This document shows, piece by piece, positions 48,125 to 60,711 of a DNA stretch of 64,000 bases. The notes beneath the pieces are model-generated. The model saw only the letters and a program-made list of their open reading frames with translations. It was not told the origin of the DNA and did not search any database. The stretch's first letter is position 1. Every line of letters begins with the position of its first letter. The position numbers were made by a program, and so were the translations under genes. Origin of the DNA: Liquidambar formosana (lineage: Eukaryota > Streptophyta > Magnoliopsida > Saxifragales > Altingiaceae); the NCBI GenBank assembly GCA_039720395.1, contig CM077826.1, positions 21,391,053 through 21,455,052 on the forward strand. The letters are read 5' to 3'.

Positions 48125-49411
48125 TCAATTTTTCTTGGGCTTCTTTGCAGCTCGCTTTTCAGCTTTCTTCTTCTCTCTTTCGTGTCTTCTTTTCTTCCTC
48201 AAGTCATGTTCATAAGTTGCTATCACTGCTTCCATAATATCTTCTCTACAAAATCCAAGTTCGTTATTCTTCATAAGTCCAAAAATCCTTTCTCTTCGAG
48301 TAGTTTCTCTCTCACCCAAATTACTTTTCAACCATTCCTTGTACTCGGGGCTCATCATATATGGACCATTAGTATTTGTAACTTGGGTTAGTGTCAGCTT
48401 GCTAGGCTATCGATCCTTCGCCCAAGTCACTATAGAAAGACCTGCAGGCACCACAGGATAGTCACCTTTCAAGGAAGTGGGTATGGTTTGCATGGCACCC
48501 ATTTGACGAAGAACTCTTGAAGGCCAATAGAAGGAAGTAGACCTCAATCCTATGAGTCTCACCATTGCATATGCAGAAGTGCGCAGAAGCACCTATTCAC
48601 TGCAGCCCCATATGAAGAAAAATCACTTGGTATTCCTCCATGAAAGAGTTTGGAAGTAACCTAGCCAATCCCTTAATGAGAAATTTCCAGGCAGTTCGAT
48701 GCGACGAAGATAGTAATGTTGGGGCTTATACGGTGTAATGATAATGGGTGATAAGAATTTCAGTCTTTCAAGTAACCACATCTGCAGCAGAATGGGGCTA
48801 CCTCCTAAGGGAACCTTTGGGTCCTCATGAGTTTCATCCAAACCATTCAGGGTTTCAGCTAGTACCATGGGAATCAAGTTATGGCCTTTGGCAAGGAAAG
48901 GAATCAACTCACAAATTTGTATGGGAACATGTGGAGTACCAGTTGAAATAAGGAAACAACCAATGAGGCAAAAGGCAAGTGCATGCTTAATGGGAAAGGT
49001 AAATTTCAGAATACCTTTACAATCATAGGCCAAAAAAGAGGTTGCCAATTTCATCAAGTCTACCATATGGTCTTTTACAAACATGGAGGCATATTATTGG
49101 TGAATCCCAAGGAAGTTGGAGAAAGAAGTAAGAAAGCTCGGGCGAGGAGTAGGGAGAATGAAAGGACCTACCGGTGAAACTCCATACAACGCGCAGAATT
49201 TCTCCATGGTTGGGCATAGTTTTTCGTAGTTGAAGCGGAATACATGAACTTGAGGATCCCAAAAATATGTAGCAGCAGTTAGGAGGTTCGTTTCAAGCCT
49301 CACATGCCTCAAGGAAAGCAATGGATCCAAGCCAAAGCACTTGAACTCAGATTTTGCTTCAGCACTCATAACTCTCAAAAACCCTCCTAAAAATTTGTCT
49401 AGAGCCTCCAT
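48125..49411 (-). pseudogene. Antisense gene A of E2, 428 codons with four stops
   Basis: Runs from ATG 49411 (MEALDKFLGGFLRVM) to a stop at 48125: 1287 nt, identical in length to the E1 copy and in one frame. Stops lie near 49094, 48620, 48593 and 48405. Conserved motifs are KLCPTMEKFCALYGVSPVG, LLQMWLLERLKFLSP and YWPSRVLRQMGAMQTIP. The C-terminus (RKKRRHEREKKKAEKRAAKK) is strongly basic, consistent with nuclear targeting. The first 50 residues are about two-thirds identical to E1, which argues for past selection on the protein. Confidence 0.78.
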
Positions 49412-49460
49412 AATTTCTAATGAATGAATATAAGTAGGTTTAGGAACCCCTTGGATGTGT

Positions 49461-49467
49461 TTTTATA
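49461..49467 (-). promoter_or_regulatory. TATA box of antisense gene A (E2)
   Basis: CCCTATAAAAACAC on the minus strand, 50-56 bases upstream of the ATG as in E1 (11291-11298). Confidence 0.6.
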
Positions 49468-49552
49468 GGGAAAAGGTCACAAATCCGAGTTCTAGAAGGA
49501 GAAAACTCGTCAAAATAGGAAGTTTCCTATTCAAAGTGGGATTTCCGCTTCG

Positions 49553-49637
49553 GGCTCGGGTGACCACCTAGGCCTGGGCGGCTAGCCACCTGGGCTTGGG
49601 CGGCTAGCTGCCCAGCCCTGGGTGGTCACCCGAGGCC
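49553..49637. repeat. Palindrome array upstream of gene A (E2 type)
   Basis: Outer arms GGCTCGGGTGACC and GGTCACCCGAGGCC pair. Inner units are of the form GGGCGGCTAGCCACC, spaced about 22 bp. The distance to the TATA box is 86 bp against 88 bp in E1. Confidence 0.83.
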
Positions 49638-49868
49638 GTTTTCCTATTTTGCTTTGTTTTGCCTATTTTTGACCCTATTTGACCCCTATATGGTTATGTG
49701 ACCTTGGGAAGCTTATTTTGAGCTTATTTTTGCACAAAAACATGAGTAAATCACCACAATGGAATTCCAAAAGTCTCATAAAAAGTACCAAAGCAAGTGT
49801 TCAAAGAGAGGTTACAAAGCATAAAGAAAGATGTTTCATTCATTTACAAAGCAAGAAGTTAAGCTAAG

Positions 49869-52608
49869 CTAATGATCTCCCGTTGTTCTTCTCTTCCTAC
49901 TTGACTCGCCTCTACCACGACCAGCATGAGGAATCCTTTGGGGTGGTATTGGTTGTGGTGGACGTAGTGTGGAGACTTGTTGCAAAGAAAATCAATTAAT
50001 AAAAAAGGTTGTGCTTTTAGCTCCTATGATTGGAATGAACAAAGGAAATGTCTTACAGTGGGATTTAGTCGCCCTTCTAGCACGGAGTTTGCCAAACTCA
50101 TCCTAACAAGGTCTCGACTTAATCTTTCGCTGAGTTCGAGGCACTCCTGTGCGTACTCTCGAGGAACCTAAAAGATGAACATGGTTGATAAATGATGAAA
50201 GAGGTTTTAAGTAAAGCAAAGGCTTAGAGCTTATATTCTTGTAGCTCGAGTCAATCTTGGGGACTTCATCAAAAGCAGGGCGAGTAATATCAGTCCTCAT
50301 AAACTCCAACCCATTGCATAGGTTCACTTGCCAATCAAGAACTGGGAGAGGTGGTTGTGCAACTCCCCCCATCTCATAATCATCAGCTCCATGAGTCATG
50401 CCTGTGGAGGACCTTATTGTGGAACTATGTCCACGAGCTTGCCAACCTTGTAATAAATAATTTGTCTAAGGGGAGTGCTTGCATAGATCAATAATAAAAA
50501 AGAATGAGATAGAGACTCACCCCTTGAGGTGGGAAGCCAATGACTCTAGGGCGCATCAAGAATTGATTGCAGAAGGTCATATAGTCAGTATTGGGCGAGG
50601 TGAACTCCTCAGCATCCCACCCAGTCAGAGCTTCCATCAGCTCATCTCCATCCAAAGAGTCGGTGTGCCTCATGTTCATAGGAGGCAAGACAGGAGTAAG
50701 AGCGGCATCCACTCGTCCTTTCACTTGCCTAAGGACACGCTCTCCCAAGTACCAGTATCGCCCTGAAGGACCCCCAAAGAGTACCCTCTTCCCAGTTAAC
50801 TCCAAGCAGGACACACACCTCCTGGGTAGCCTAGCTTCCCACAGTCCCCATGGGCTCTACTCTACCTGTTGAATTTGAAAAAATGATGAGCAAGATAATA
50901 AAAATGAATAAAAGAAAAGAATGAGGTAGGGGGATTACCATGTCGGCATTCAGGCTTGCCAAGTATGCCCTTGCATGGGCATAGTCATGCCTATTGGGGG
51001 CACGTATAGCTATCTTGCTAGGAGCATAGTTCCCAAGTATGGGCCATTCCTGTATCTCATTGTCCAATGTGGGGTGGCACAGTCCCAAATATTCATAGTA
51101 CCATATCTGTCAAAGTTCAAGAAAAGCAATTAAAATCAAATCAAGTTTGAGAGGAACTTAAAAATTAAACATTTTTATTTACCTCCCAGACAAAGGGAAG
51201 CCCACCAAAGTTCTTGGAAACCCCCCGGGACATGTCAGACATAGATCTGTACATAGTGGCTAGTGCTGCCCCTCCCTAGTTATACCTCCCCATCTTGTGG
51301 ACATCCACCATGCAAGCAAGATAGCCTAGTTGTGCCATGTCATTAGCACCCACAAAGAAAGTGCAAGAGAGCATATAGATCAAGAATGCCCTAGCCATGC
51401 ACTCGGGAGCCACTCCCTCACCTTCTACTTGGTTGGCAAAATTTTCGAATAGCCATGTCCGCCTAACACCGCGTGAACTAGCCTCAATATCCATCCCCAA
51501 CATAGTCAGGAGATAGACACCATCCGTGTTGGCGTCCTCATAATATTCCAACCTCTTTCCCTTGAGGCTTAAGCCGGTGATGATTGAAAAATATTTGGGA
51601 GTCATGGTCATCTCCCCAAAACTAAAGTGGAAGGTGTTAGTGGTATCCCACCATAATTCAGCTAAGGCAAGGAAGGCTTGCCTATCCCATTGTTCATTCC
51701 ATAGGGAGTCGAGGAACCAACTAAAACCCGCTTTCTTTATGATGTCTCTTGCAGAAGGTTGGGTGTGTTCCATGTGTTTCCACCACCCAATGAGGTTCTT
51801 TATGGAAGACCTTGTGCGTAGGTCTTGGAAGTTGAGCTAATCAAAGAGAATTATTCACCTAGTTAGTATAAAAATCATATGCAAGCATTGATAATTGGCT
51901 TTTCAAAAGCTAAGTTTTTTAGTTCATGAACAAGTAAACCTTGCTTTGAAAGTTTATGAAAGCATTGGTTTTATTCTTCAAACTCATAATCATTGGTAAA
52001 ACATGCATTCCAAGACCATGGAAACATGGATTTTTCAAAGAAAATAGTGAGCAAATTTGGTTTTCCAAAGCGGTTTTTTGAGGAAAAAATAAGCAAACCT
52101 TGTTCATAAAAACATTGGTTTTTCAAAGATATAGCAAACTTTGTTTTTCAAAGTTCATGAAAATTCTTGGTTTTGTTTCTAAAATCAATTAGAAATGAAT
52201 GCCTATGATTTTGCCTTGCAATACACATCAATTTTACAAAGATTGGATGAATTTTCATCACTCAAGCATTTTATCAAACACTTGGTGGGCACTATTCACG
52301 AAGCTTTCAAATTGAATTCTTTTCACATCCAATCCTTGCCAAAATCAATAGGCATTGCAAACATTGCAAACATTGCTAGGAATACTCATAGAGAGTTCAT
52401 GGGAATGCATTTCAACCAACAAAAATGAAAATTTCAAAGAAAAGTTTGAAATGGGTAAGCTTACCTCTTGCTTGGAATGGAGAAAGGAGAAATGATTCCT
52501 TGGTTCTAGGAGTAATTTCCCTTGAGGAACATCATATGTTGGAGCTTTGTATCTACTCTTTGAGTCAAGGAAAGGATACTTTGAAGTGGGAGCTTCATTG
52601 GAATCCAT
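49869..52608 (-). pseudogene. Antisense gene B of E2: seven-exon plant mobile domain gene
   Basis: Exons: 52608-52465 (MDSNEAPTSKYPF...), 51836-51183, 51106-50939, 50865-50521, 50465-50235, 50167-50057 and about 49978-49869. Lengths of exons 1-4 and 6 equal those of E1, and all boundaries are phase 0. Exon 2 shows ELWWDTTNTFHFSFGEMTM and AFLIYMLSCTFFVG. Exon 4 shows YWYLGERVLRQV. The C-terminus is RGRGESSRKRRTTGDH. Stops lie at 51278-51276 and 50859-50857. The exon 5 donor reads ATAAGC where E1 has GTGAGT, and the exon 7 acceptor is unclear. Introns are mostly 55-80 bp; the first is about 628 bp. Confidence 0.8.
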
Positions 52609-52892
52609 AGTGGATGAACTAGCTTGTTTTGAGCAAAAATGGGTTTAATAGGTTTTTGATTTGCAAAGTGCTGCAAATTTGTTGTTTTTGATATGAAATT
52701 GGGTGTTAATGATGCTATTTCATGTGTATGAATCCCTCTTGAAGTGTGGATTTGAATGCCTTTGGGTGTTGGTTTGATTTTACAAAATGGGGTAAGCTTT
52801 CTAGAGAGAGAAAGTCCTAATTTTCGAGTTCTTTGAATGGGGGGTATGAATAGTGCTCTTATGCATTTAAAAACCCAGAATTTTCAGCAAAT

Positions 52893-52978
52893 AGGCTCGG
52901 GTAACCACCCAAGCCTTGGGCGGCTAGCCACCAGGGCCTGGGCGGCTAGCCTCCCGAGGCCTGGTGGTCACCCAAGCC
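52893..52978. repeat. Palindrome array upstream of gene B (E2 type)
   Basis: Starts GGCTCGGGTAACCACCC and ends GGTGGTCACCCAAGCC, with inner GGGCGGCTAGCCACC units. As in E1, it begins about 20 bp upstream of a TATA-like GGGTTTTTAAATGC on the minus strand (52876-52864). Confidence 0.8.
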
Positions 52979-53239
52979 ACCTTGTTTTGGCTTTGTTCCT
53001 CGCTTTGTCTTGCCTTGATGCGTGATTAAACCTCCTTCCAAATGAGATATTCAACACTTTTTGAGCTTAAAATCAAACATATTTCACCTTGAAATCAATT
53101 CCTTGAATTGATTTTATGTTCAAAAGGGTTGAATATATTTCCCCTGTGCCATGCCAACTCGAGTGACAATGTGTTAAGGCACTTTCCCCTTGCACCATGC
53201 TTGTTCAATCTTGATAAATTGATCACATATTCTCATTTC

Positions 53240-55110
53240 AAATCTTGATTTTTCATCCCACTTGGTTGAATATATTCATCACTTGGATATATTTTTCCAT
53301 TTCAAAAGTGTATTCATCCTTTGAATATGCTTCCCAGTTTCAAATCCTCATTCTCTATCTTACTTGGTTAAATATATTCATCACTTGAATATATTTCTCC
53401 ATTTCTATGATGTGTTCATCACTTGAACATGCTTCTCAGATTATTGTCACTTACTTGGTTAAATAGATTCATCACTTGAATATATTTCTCCATTTCAATG
53501 GTGTGTTCATCACTTGAACATGCTTCTCAGTTCATTGTCACTTACTTGGTTAAATATATTCATCACTTGAATATATTTCTCCATTTCAATGGTATACTCA
53601 TCACTTGAGTATACTTCTCAAATCATTCTCTATCTTACTTGGTTAAATATATTCATCACTTGAATATATTTCTCCATTTCAATGGTGTGTTCACCACTTG
53701 AACATACTTCTTAGTTTATTGTCACTTACTTGGTTAAATATATTCATCACTTGAATATATTTCTCCATTTCAATGGTATACTCATCACTTGAACATGCTT
53801 CTCAGATCATTGTCACTTACTTGGTTAAATATATTCATCACTTGAATATATTTCTCCATTTCAATGGTGTGTTCATCACTTGAACATGCTTCTCAGTTCA
53901 TTGTCACTTACTTGGTTAAATATATTCATCACTTGAATATATTTCTCCATTTCAATGGTATACTCATCACTTGAGTATACTTCTCAGATCATTCTCTATC
54001 TTACTTGGTTAAATATATTCATCACTTGAATATATTTCTCCATTTCATTGGTATACTCATCACTTGAGTATACTTCTCAGTTCATTGTCACTTACTTGGT
54101 TAAATATATTCATCACTTGAATATATTCCTCCATTTCAATGGTATACTCATCACTTGAGTATACTTCTCAGTTCATTGTCACTTACTTGGTTAAATATAT
54201 TCATCACTTGAATATATTCCTCCATTTCAATGGTATACTCATCACTTGAGTATACTTCTCAGATCATTGTCACTTACTTGGTTAAATATATTCATCACTT
54301 GAATATATTTCTCCATTTCAATGGTATACTTATCACTTGAGTATACTTCTTAGATCATTGTCACTTACTTGGTTAAATATATTCATCACTTGAATATATA
54401 CTCATCACTTGAGTATACTTCTCAGATCATTGTCACTTACTTGGTTAAATATATTCATCACTTGAATATATTTCTCCATTTCAATGGTATACTCATCACT
54501 TGAGTATACTTCTCAGATCATTGTCACTTACTTGGTTAAATATATTCATCACTTGAATATATTTCTCCATTTCAAAAGTATACTCATCACTTGAGTATAC
54601 TTCTCAGTCTTTTTCAATCACTTGGTTAAACATATTCATCGCTTGAATATATTTCTCTATTTCAAAAGTATACTCATCACTTGAGTGTACTTCTCAGTCT
54701 TTTTCAATCACTTGGTTAAATATATTCATCGCTTAAATATATTTCTCCATTTCAAAGGTATGTTCATCACTTGAATGTACTTCTCAGTCTTTTTCAATCA
54801 CTTGGTTAAATATATTCGTGACCTGAATATATTTCTCCATTTCAAAAGTATATTCATCACTTGAGTATACTTCTCAGCATCTTTCAATTATTTGGTTAAA
54901 TATATTCGTGACCAGAATATATTTCTCCATTTCAAAAGTGTATTCCTTGAATATGCTTCTCAGATCTCATGCTCAATGACTTGGTTAAAGATATTCGTGA
55001 CTTGAATATATCTTTCCATTTCAAAAGTATGTTCATTCGTAGTGGCTTGAATATGCTTCTCTTATCTCAACCCCTAGTGGTTTAAGTATACTCATGACTT
55101 GAAAGCACTT
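53240..55110. repeat. 91-bp hairpin tandem array of E2
   Basis: About 18-20 units of roughly 91 bp, each with ACTTGGTTAAATATATTC. Each unit has two hairpins sharing the loop TCACT: ATATTCATCACTTGAATAT and either ATACTCATCACTTGAGTAT or TGTTCATCACTTGAACA. One unit near 54360-54420 is shortened and the right-hand units are more diverged. It occupies the same position as the E1 array (17690-18770) but has a different sequence. Confidence 0.93.
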
Positions 55111-55955
55111 CCTTATTTCAATCTCAGGTTTTCAACCTCCTATCATTGTTGATACAGTGTGTGATTTCTCCAGGCTTTTTGGCAAAAATGGGTTGTTCTT
55201 TATCATTGGTTCACAAGTGTAACTTGTTCGCCACTAAGGGGCTTCTGTTACACCCCATTTTTGCACCACCTTACTAGGGCTCATCATTTCATGCATGTTT
55301 TTGTTTTGTTTTTAAGTCTAGTCACTTGCATTAGTTTTCTAGAGTCACAAGGACAATGGATATGAATTTTGGTTCAATTCGGAGTTGATCTTGAGGGATA
55401 ATAAGAGCTTTTGTGACTTGAGGGGCATAAACGTCTTTTAAATCCCAAACTTTTCATTTGACCTTGCAATGATCTCCAAATTGTCAATTAGAGTTCATAT
55501 GGATGCATATGAGGTATTTCTAGGTTCAATTTGATGAATTAATGGCTTAGGATTAAAATGGCTCAATGTAGTTCAAGTTGGTTAATTGACCCTTCTTTGG
55601 GTTAGCTCTAATTGACTCACAATTACCAACCAAATCTTTTCAAATGGATTTTCATTAGTCATCATTTTATCCCTAAAAGTGTTTTATAAAGTTCAATTTT
55701 GATATGGAAAGCATTTGGTTTGATCCTATGTGCATGCCTATGCTTAGCAAAGGTAGAGCATAGCGGTTAACTGCCTTTGTCAAACCTAACCATGCCCCCA
55801 TGGTTAGTGGTTTTCACCCTAAAATGTTCAAAAATGTATTCCTCATCGAAACACGGTCGTTTTGGCTTTTGTTTCATCAAAATCGGACTTCATTTGCCCC
55901 CTAAAACACTTCTAGAAGGGAAAGGAGGCAAAATAGGCAAAAAAAATCCGAAGTG

Positions 55956-56034
55956 GGCTCGGGTGACCACCCAGCCCCGGGTGGCTAGCCGCCTAGGCCC
56001 AGGTGGCTAGCCACCCAGGCCCTGGTGGTCACTA
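55956..56034. repeat. Palindrome array in E2 3' LTR
   Basis: Starts GGGCTCGGGTGACCACCC, then perfect palindrome units of the form GGTGGCTAGCCACC at about 22 bp spacing. The right arm has decayed to GGTGGTCACTAAAG. It lies about 200 bp upstream of the TATA box. Confidence 0.85.
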
Positions 56035-56235
56035 AAGACCACTTTCCTAATTGCTCTCTAACTCCTTGCTGAAGCGGACTCTTGCCCATTTTGACGTATT
56101 TGGGCTCTTTTGGACGAGTTTCCTTCTAATTTTTGGTAACTTCTAAGTTGCTTAAGCCCCAAGGGGGTCTCTAATAGCCCTTGGATTAATTCTTAGGGTT
56201 TTAATCCCAGCCATTGGTTTATCCTTAGTGAACTC

Positions 56236-56243
56236 TATAAATA
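56236..56243 (+). promoter_or_regulatory. TATA box of E2 3' LTR
   Basis: TATAAATA in AACTCTATAAATACCCCC. Confidence 0.68.
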
Positions 56244-58423
56244 CCCCCTATGCTTTAGCACAATGGGAGCCACTTTATGCATTAAAACTTGAGGGTTTAA
56301 GGGAGAATAAGAGAGAGAGACTTGAAGGAGAGCTAGAGGTCCTACTGTAGCCTTAGAGAACATTGATTCAAGTCATCTACAAGAGCAAGAGAGAGTCTAT
56401 ACAGCAGCAAGGAAGGCTTTCCTAAGGTATTCTCCCTTTCTATTCAAGCTTAAACTAGGGTATCATGTAGAACAGCTTTATTGCATGCAAATGCTTATGA
56501 TTTCTACCATGGATTGAGGTTTCTATTAGTTAATACATGTGATAATAATGTTGTTCATGTTGATTATAGCATGCTTTAGGGCTATTCTATGTGTTCTTAT
56601 GCATGTTTGTGATTCTTGTGCTTCTGTTGTCCTTGTTTTAAAATAGCGTCATTGCATGTTAAAGTTAGGATTTTTATCATGTTTTATTGCTTTAGTTAGT
56701 TAATATGCATGATTTAGGTTTTGTTTAGTTTGATTTTAGCATGTTTAGAGTTTGTTTTGTGTGTTTTTAAGCATGTTTGTGAGTTTAGGGTTTTTTAGTG
56801 TCCTTGTTTTAGGATAGTTTCATATAGCATATTAGTTTAGGCTTTTTTATTGTTTTTTCTTCATAGTTGCTGTATATGTTTTACATATGGAATAACTATG
56901 ATATTTTTGCATGCATGTTAGTTGATTTCTAGGGTTTTTATGCATGATATGGTTCTAGGATTGTGTTAGAGCTTATTATTGTTCGCTGTTTTTGCTGTTA
57001 GCATGATTAGTGGATGATTTTAGGCCATAATACTATTCTGTCCAAATTTGTATATCATTGTGTTTGCATGGTTTTGAGCACGTGTAAGGGTGCAAATAGG
57101 TGTGGTAATTGTCCTATGGCAAATAGGGCTACCATTGCTTGAAATTGCTAATGCTTGAAGCTATTGCGCTCAGGTAAGCGGGTGTGAAGGTGCCCCAATT
57201 CACCTCTCTTCCTTAACTCTTTCTCTTCTCCCTCCTAGGGTTAGTTCTTAATAGGAGTCTATGGTCTTAATCAAAGGTTTCCTTCAATAATAAATTCTGG
57301 TTTTTTATCAAAGTTTCCATCTTGTGGAATTCTTTCTAAATTCAAACTTGGTTTTTCTATCATATTCAATTCTCTTTCAAATAAGGAAACCTAGGGTTTT
57401 TACTATAGGTTTATATTAAGTTTTAACCCTGTTCTAATCGAACTACGTGGACTTTGATCCATGTATTTCGTTGCATGGTACGTAGGCGCTCTTCGTGAGG
57501 CTCAAATCCGTTCTAGGATCCAAGTATCCTAGGTTTTTGTATTTTATTTTCTTTTTTCTGTTTTATCTTGTTTATTATGCATGGATGATTGGATGGAATA
57601 TATGACATGCATGCTGTCTTGTGATGATATTTTACTAATTTTTGTATGGAAAAGATCTTAATTTAGCCCAAATAAACCGAGAGACCGAAAGGATGACATG
57701 GGTGCCTATAGGCTTCGCCTAGAACCTTCCCATGTCATAACTTAAACTCCGAATCTCCAATTTCTTTGGTTTCCAAAAGACTTGTTTTTGCCTTTCCTTT
57801 TTAAACATGAAGTCATTCAAATTGTTTTCTTAAAACAAACTGTTTTAGGGTTTACCTTGTTTCCTTTAAAAAATAAGGTGGCGACTCCTTTTGTTTTCTT
57901 TTTACCACAAAGCAATCTTATCTTTTTGCCAAACCCTTGTGGGCCCAATTTCCAAGGTTCACAACGGCATAAAAAAATCTTTACAAAAATCACTTTCCAT
58001 TGTTAGACACAGCACCAAACATCCATTCTAGGGTTTTTTCTTCACATACGAGCATCCCCCCAATAGAACCAGACGATTTTGAGAACACGGATTAAAGATC
58101 ACTTTCTTGTTCACTTGCTTCTTCTTCTTCAGTTGAGATGTCCTGACTTTCCTCCTCATCAACATCTTATTCTTCTTCATCTTTTTATTAGGGACCTCAG
58201 TGTGTTTGCGATCACACCCCAAGTCAAGCGTTTGGTTCTCTACATTGAAAAGTTGCCCCTCTTTTTTGCTGAATGTGATCTCACCACCATAAATCTTCAT
58301 ATGCAAGGAATCTATCAACAGCATCAGTTCACTGTTTTTGTATTATAACATATGTATTGACATAAAAGTACCGGTTTACTGTTGATAGTTATGTTTAAAA
58401 AGTTGATGCTGTTATATAGATAC

Positions 58424-58700
58424 ACATGTTATAATACTGACAACAATAATCTGGTACTGTTGCATGATATATGGGTTATTTTCAAAACAATAGTAACGTG
58501 ATACTATTGATAGTACAAAAAACATGTTATAAATATTAACAACAGTACTCTGATACTGTTGCTAGTAATGATTCAACAAAAATCTGTGGGTTATTTTCAA
58601 AGCAACAGTGAAGTAATACTATTACTAGTACAAAAAACATGTTATAAATACTAACAATAGTATTCTGATACTGTTGCTAGTAATGATTCAACAAAAATCT
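58424..58700. repeat. Tandem duplication of about 115 bp
   Basis: ACATGTTATAAAT starts at 58522 and 58637 (115 bp apart), with a more diverged copy from about 58424. Units share ATACTGTTGCTAGTAATG and CAACAAAAATCTG. Confidence 0.75.
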
Positions 58701-60711
58701 GGGAAAACGATCGAAATAGATGAAACTATGAACACCTTCGAACCCAAACGGAATCTCTTGCAACCACGTGAAGAGAGAGAAAATTTTGGAATTCAAATTT
58801 GAATTCCCTCCATCGGCGCTGGTTTGCAGAGAGAGAAACATGATGGAGCCGAAATCTCTCTCCCATGAAATCATATCCCCCCAAAAACGTTTACTCTTTT
58901 GTATCTTAAGATGGAAATCTGTTTTTCCCATATCTGCTATACATGAGATGCGGAATTGTCAAACAAAGGGTATAATTGGTAAATAAAACCACAAATTTAC
59001 CTTATCACAAATAAAAACTTAAAAGAAGGGGTTATTAAATTCCTAAATCTTAAGTAGGGTTTTTTGCTAAAGGCAGACCCTTAATAGGGGTTATTGCTAA
59101 TTTTCCCTTTAAATTTTCTTACCCAATTTTAATTCAATCAATTCAAACCCTAAAAGTTAGTAGTCAATCACACTTCAATTAAACTATAAAGCAGTAAAAA
59201 TTGCACACAACACAATACTTATAGACCCATGGACTCAATTAATTAATTAACTTCACTCCCACAATCCGTCGATCGATTTCCCTCTTCACGGATTCAGACG
59301 CATCCGACATCTTTCAAGTGATTTTCCAAGTCACAAGCTCGCAAGTTTCAACAGTCTCATACACACTCAAGGTTGTGTTTAGGGATAGTTTGAATGATCT
59401 CTAAAGCATATAAGTGAAAACCCTAAGTTGAAGAGCTCTAGAGAGAATGAAGAAAGATATTCAATGAAAACCTAATCAATAAGGCATCCTTAGGTTTTCT
59501 CTATGAAGAGTACCCTCTATATAGAGACTAAGTGACCCCAAAAGCAAGGAATCAGAAAAGAGTCAAAATAGGAAGGTTTTAAAATGTTTTAGAAAAAATT
59601 TTACAAAGCGCCAATCAATTCGGACCAAACCTGGATCGATCCAAGTAAACAATAGTGAAAATCACTTTAGAAAAGAGCCCTATTTGATACACCCCAAATC
59701 TGGATCGATCCAAGTGTACAGAAACAAAATTCACTTTCTAGTAATATATATATTGTAACGCCCCAAAAATTATGTACAGTAAACACGTTCAATTTTTATG
59801 AGTTCCATACAAATAAAACCCTTTCAAAAATAAATTCCTTTGAAAATATAGAATATTGTGCAGTTGCAAGTAGCGATGGTTAACCCAAAAATCATCATAA
59901 ATATACATGGGTCAACTAATCAAATAAAATTTACATCAGTTTTAAATAAAAATAAATATACACAATAGTCTCTCTAAATCTCAACCCCAATTCTATTACG
60001 TGCCTCCAACAATGATCACCTGAAAATATATTGGAGTAAGCAAACAACAACCCAGTAGGAAATCTAACTCCTATACAATAAATAATGTTTCAAATATCAC
60101 ATGCAAACATTTATATATTCAAAATAATATATAAATCAAATAATACGAACTCCAAATCATAAACCTCAAATATAATCCAATGATTAATAAAATCAATTAT
60201 CATAATCCATGACATCAGATAATATCACCATCAATATTTATCACCTTGCACAAATCAAATCTTGACATATGCTTTAAAATAATCATCATTCACTATATAA
60301 GAATTAAACCCCCTACCTAAAAAATGAGTGAATAAAACGAAAAACCACAACAGTAGACTCATAGATCAGCTCAAGAAATAACAAAATCCATAGTCACAAG
60401 TGTCGGATTGCAGCTCTTATGCTTCGGCGAGCCACCGTCAGGCTTCCGCCTTTCTCGGCTCCTCCTTGCCTTTCTCCTTTCTCTCATTCTCTTCTTTCTT
60501 TCTTTCTCTCCTCTCCTTCTCTTATTATTTCTTTTCTCTCCACTCCGCACATCACTCCATTTACATTTCTTTATTTTTTTATTCTACACCTAACCCGGCC
60601 ACTTCTTCTTTCTTCCTTCTTTTCTTATTTTGTTTTCTTTATCCTAAAAAAGCAATTTAGTGCAATGACTCCCAACATCCATCTAACATCATCTTCCTTC
60701 TTTATATATAA

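Larger units (their letters stand above)
55246..57963 (+). mobile_element. 3' LTR of E2
   Basis: 2718 bp from TGTTACACCCC to CAAGGTTCACA, following CTAAGGGGCTTC. Its start has one change (TGTTAC for TGTCAC). It contains a palindrome array (55956-56034), TATA at 56236, GAG/AAG|GTATTC and CAG|GTAAGC donors, and a CTCCCTCCTAG acceptor near 57237. The following ACGGC would be one half of the target duplication; the partner is outside the window. Confidence 0.92.

Noticed and set aside
53240..55110. CRISPR-like look of regularly spaced repeats
   Set aside because: The whole 91-bp unit is repeated without unique spacers, in a plant retrotransposon. It is a satellite-like tandem array.
58028..58324. 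Lys-rich minus-strand frame of 98 residues
   Set aside because: No recognisable family and no splice partners found. Kept only as a mention in the flank.
59755..60711. Possible LTR starting TGTAACGCCCC
   Set aside because: No matching TTCACA- or TGACA-type end, target duplication or second copy was found in the window.
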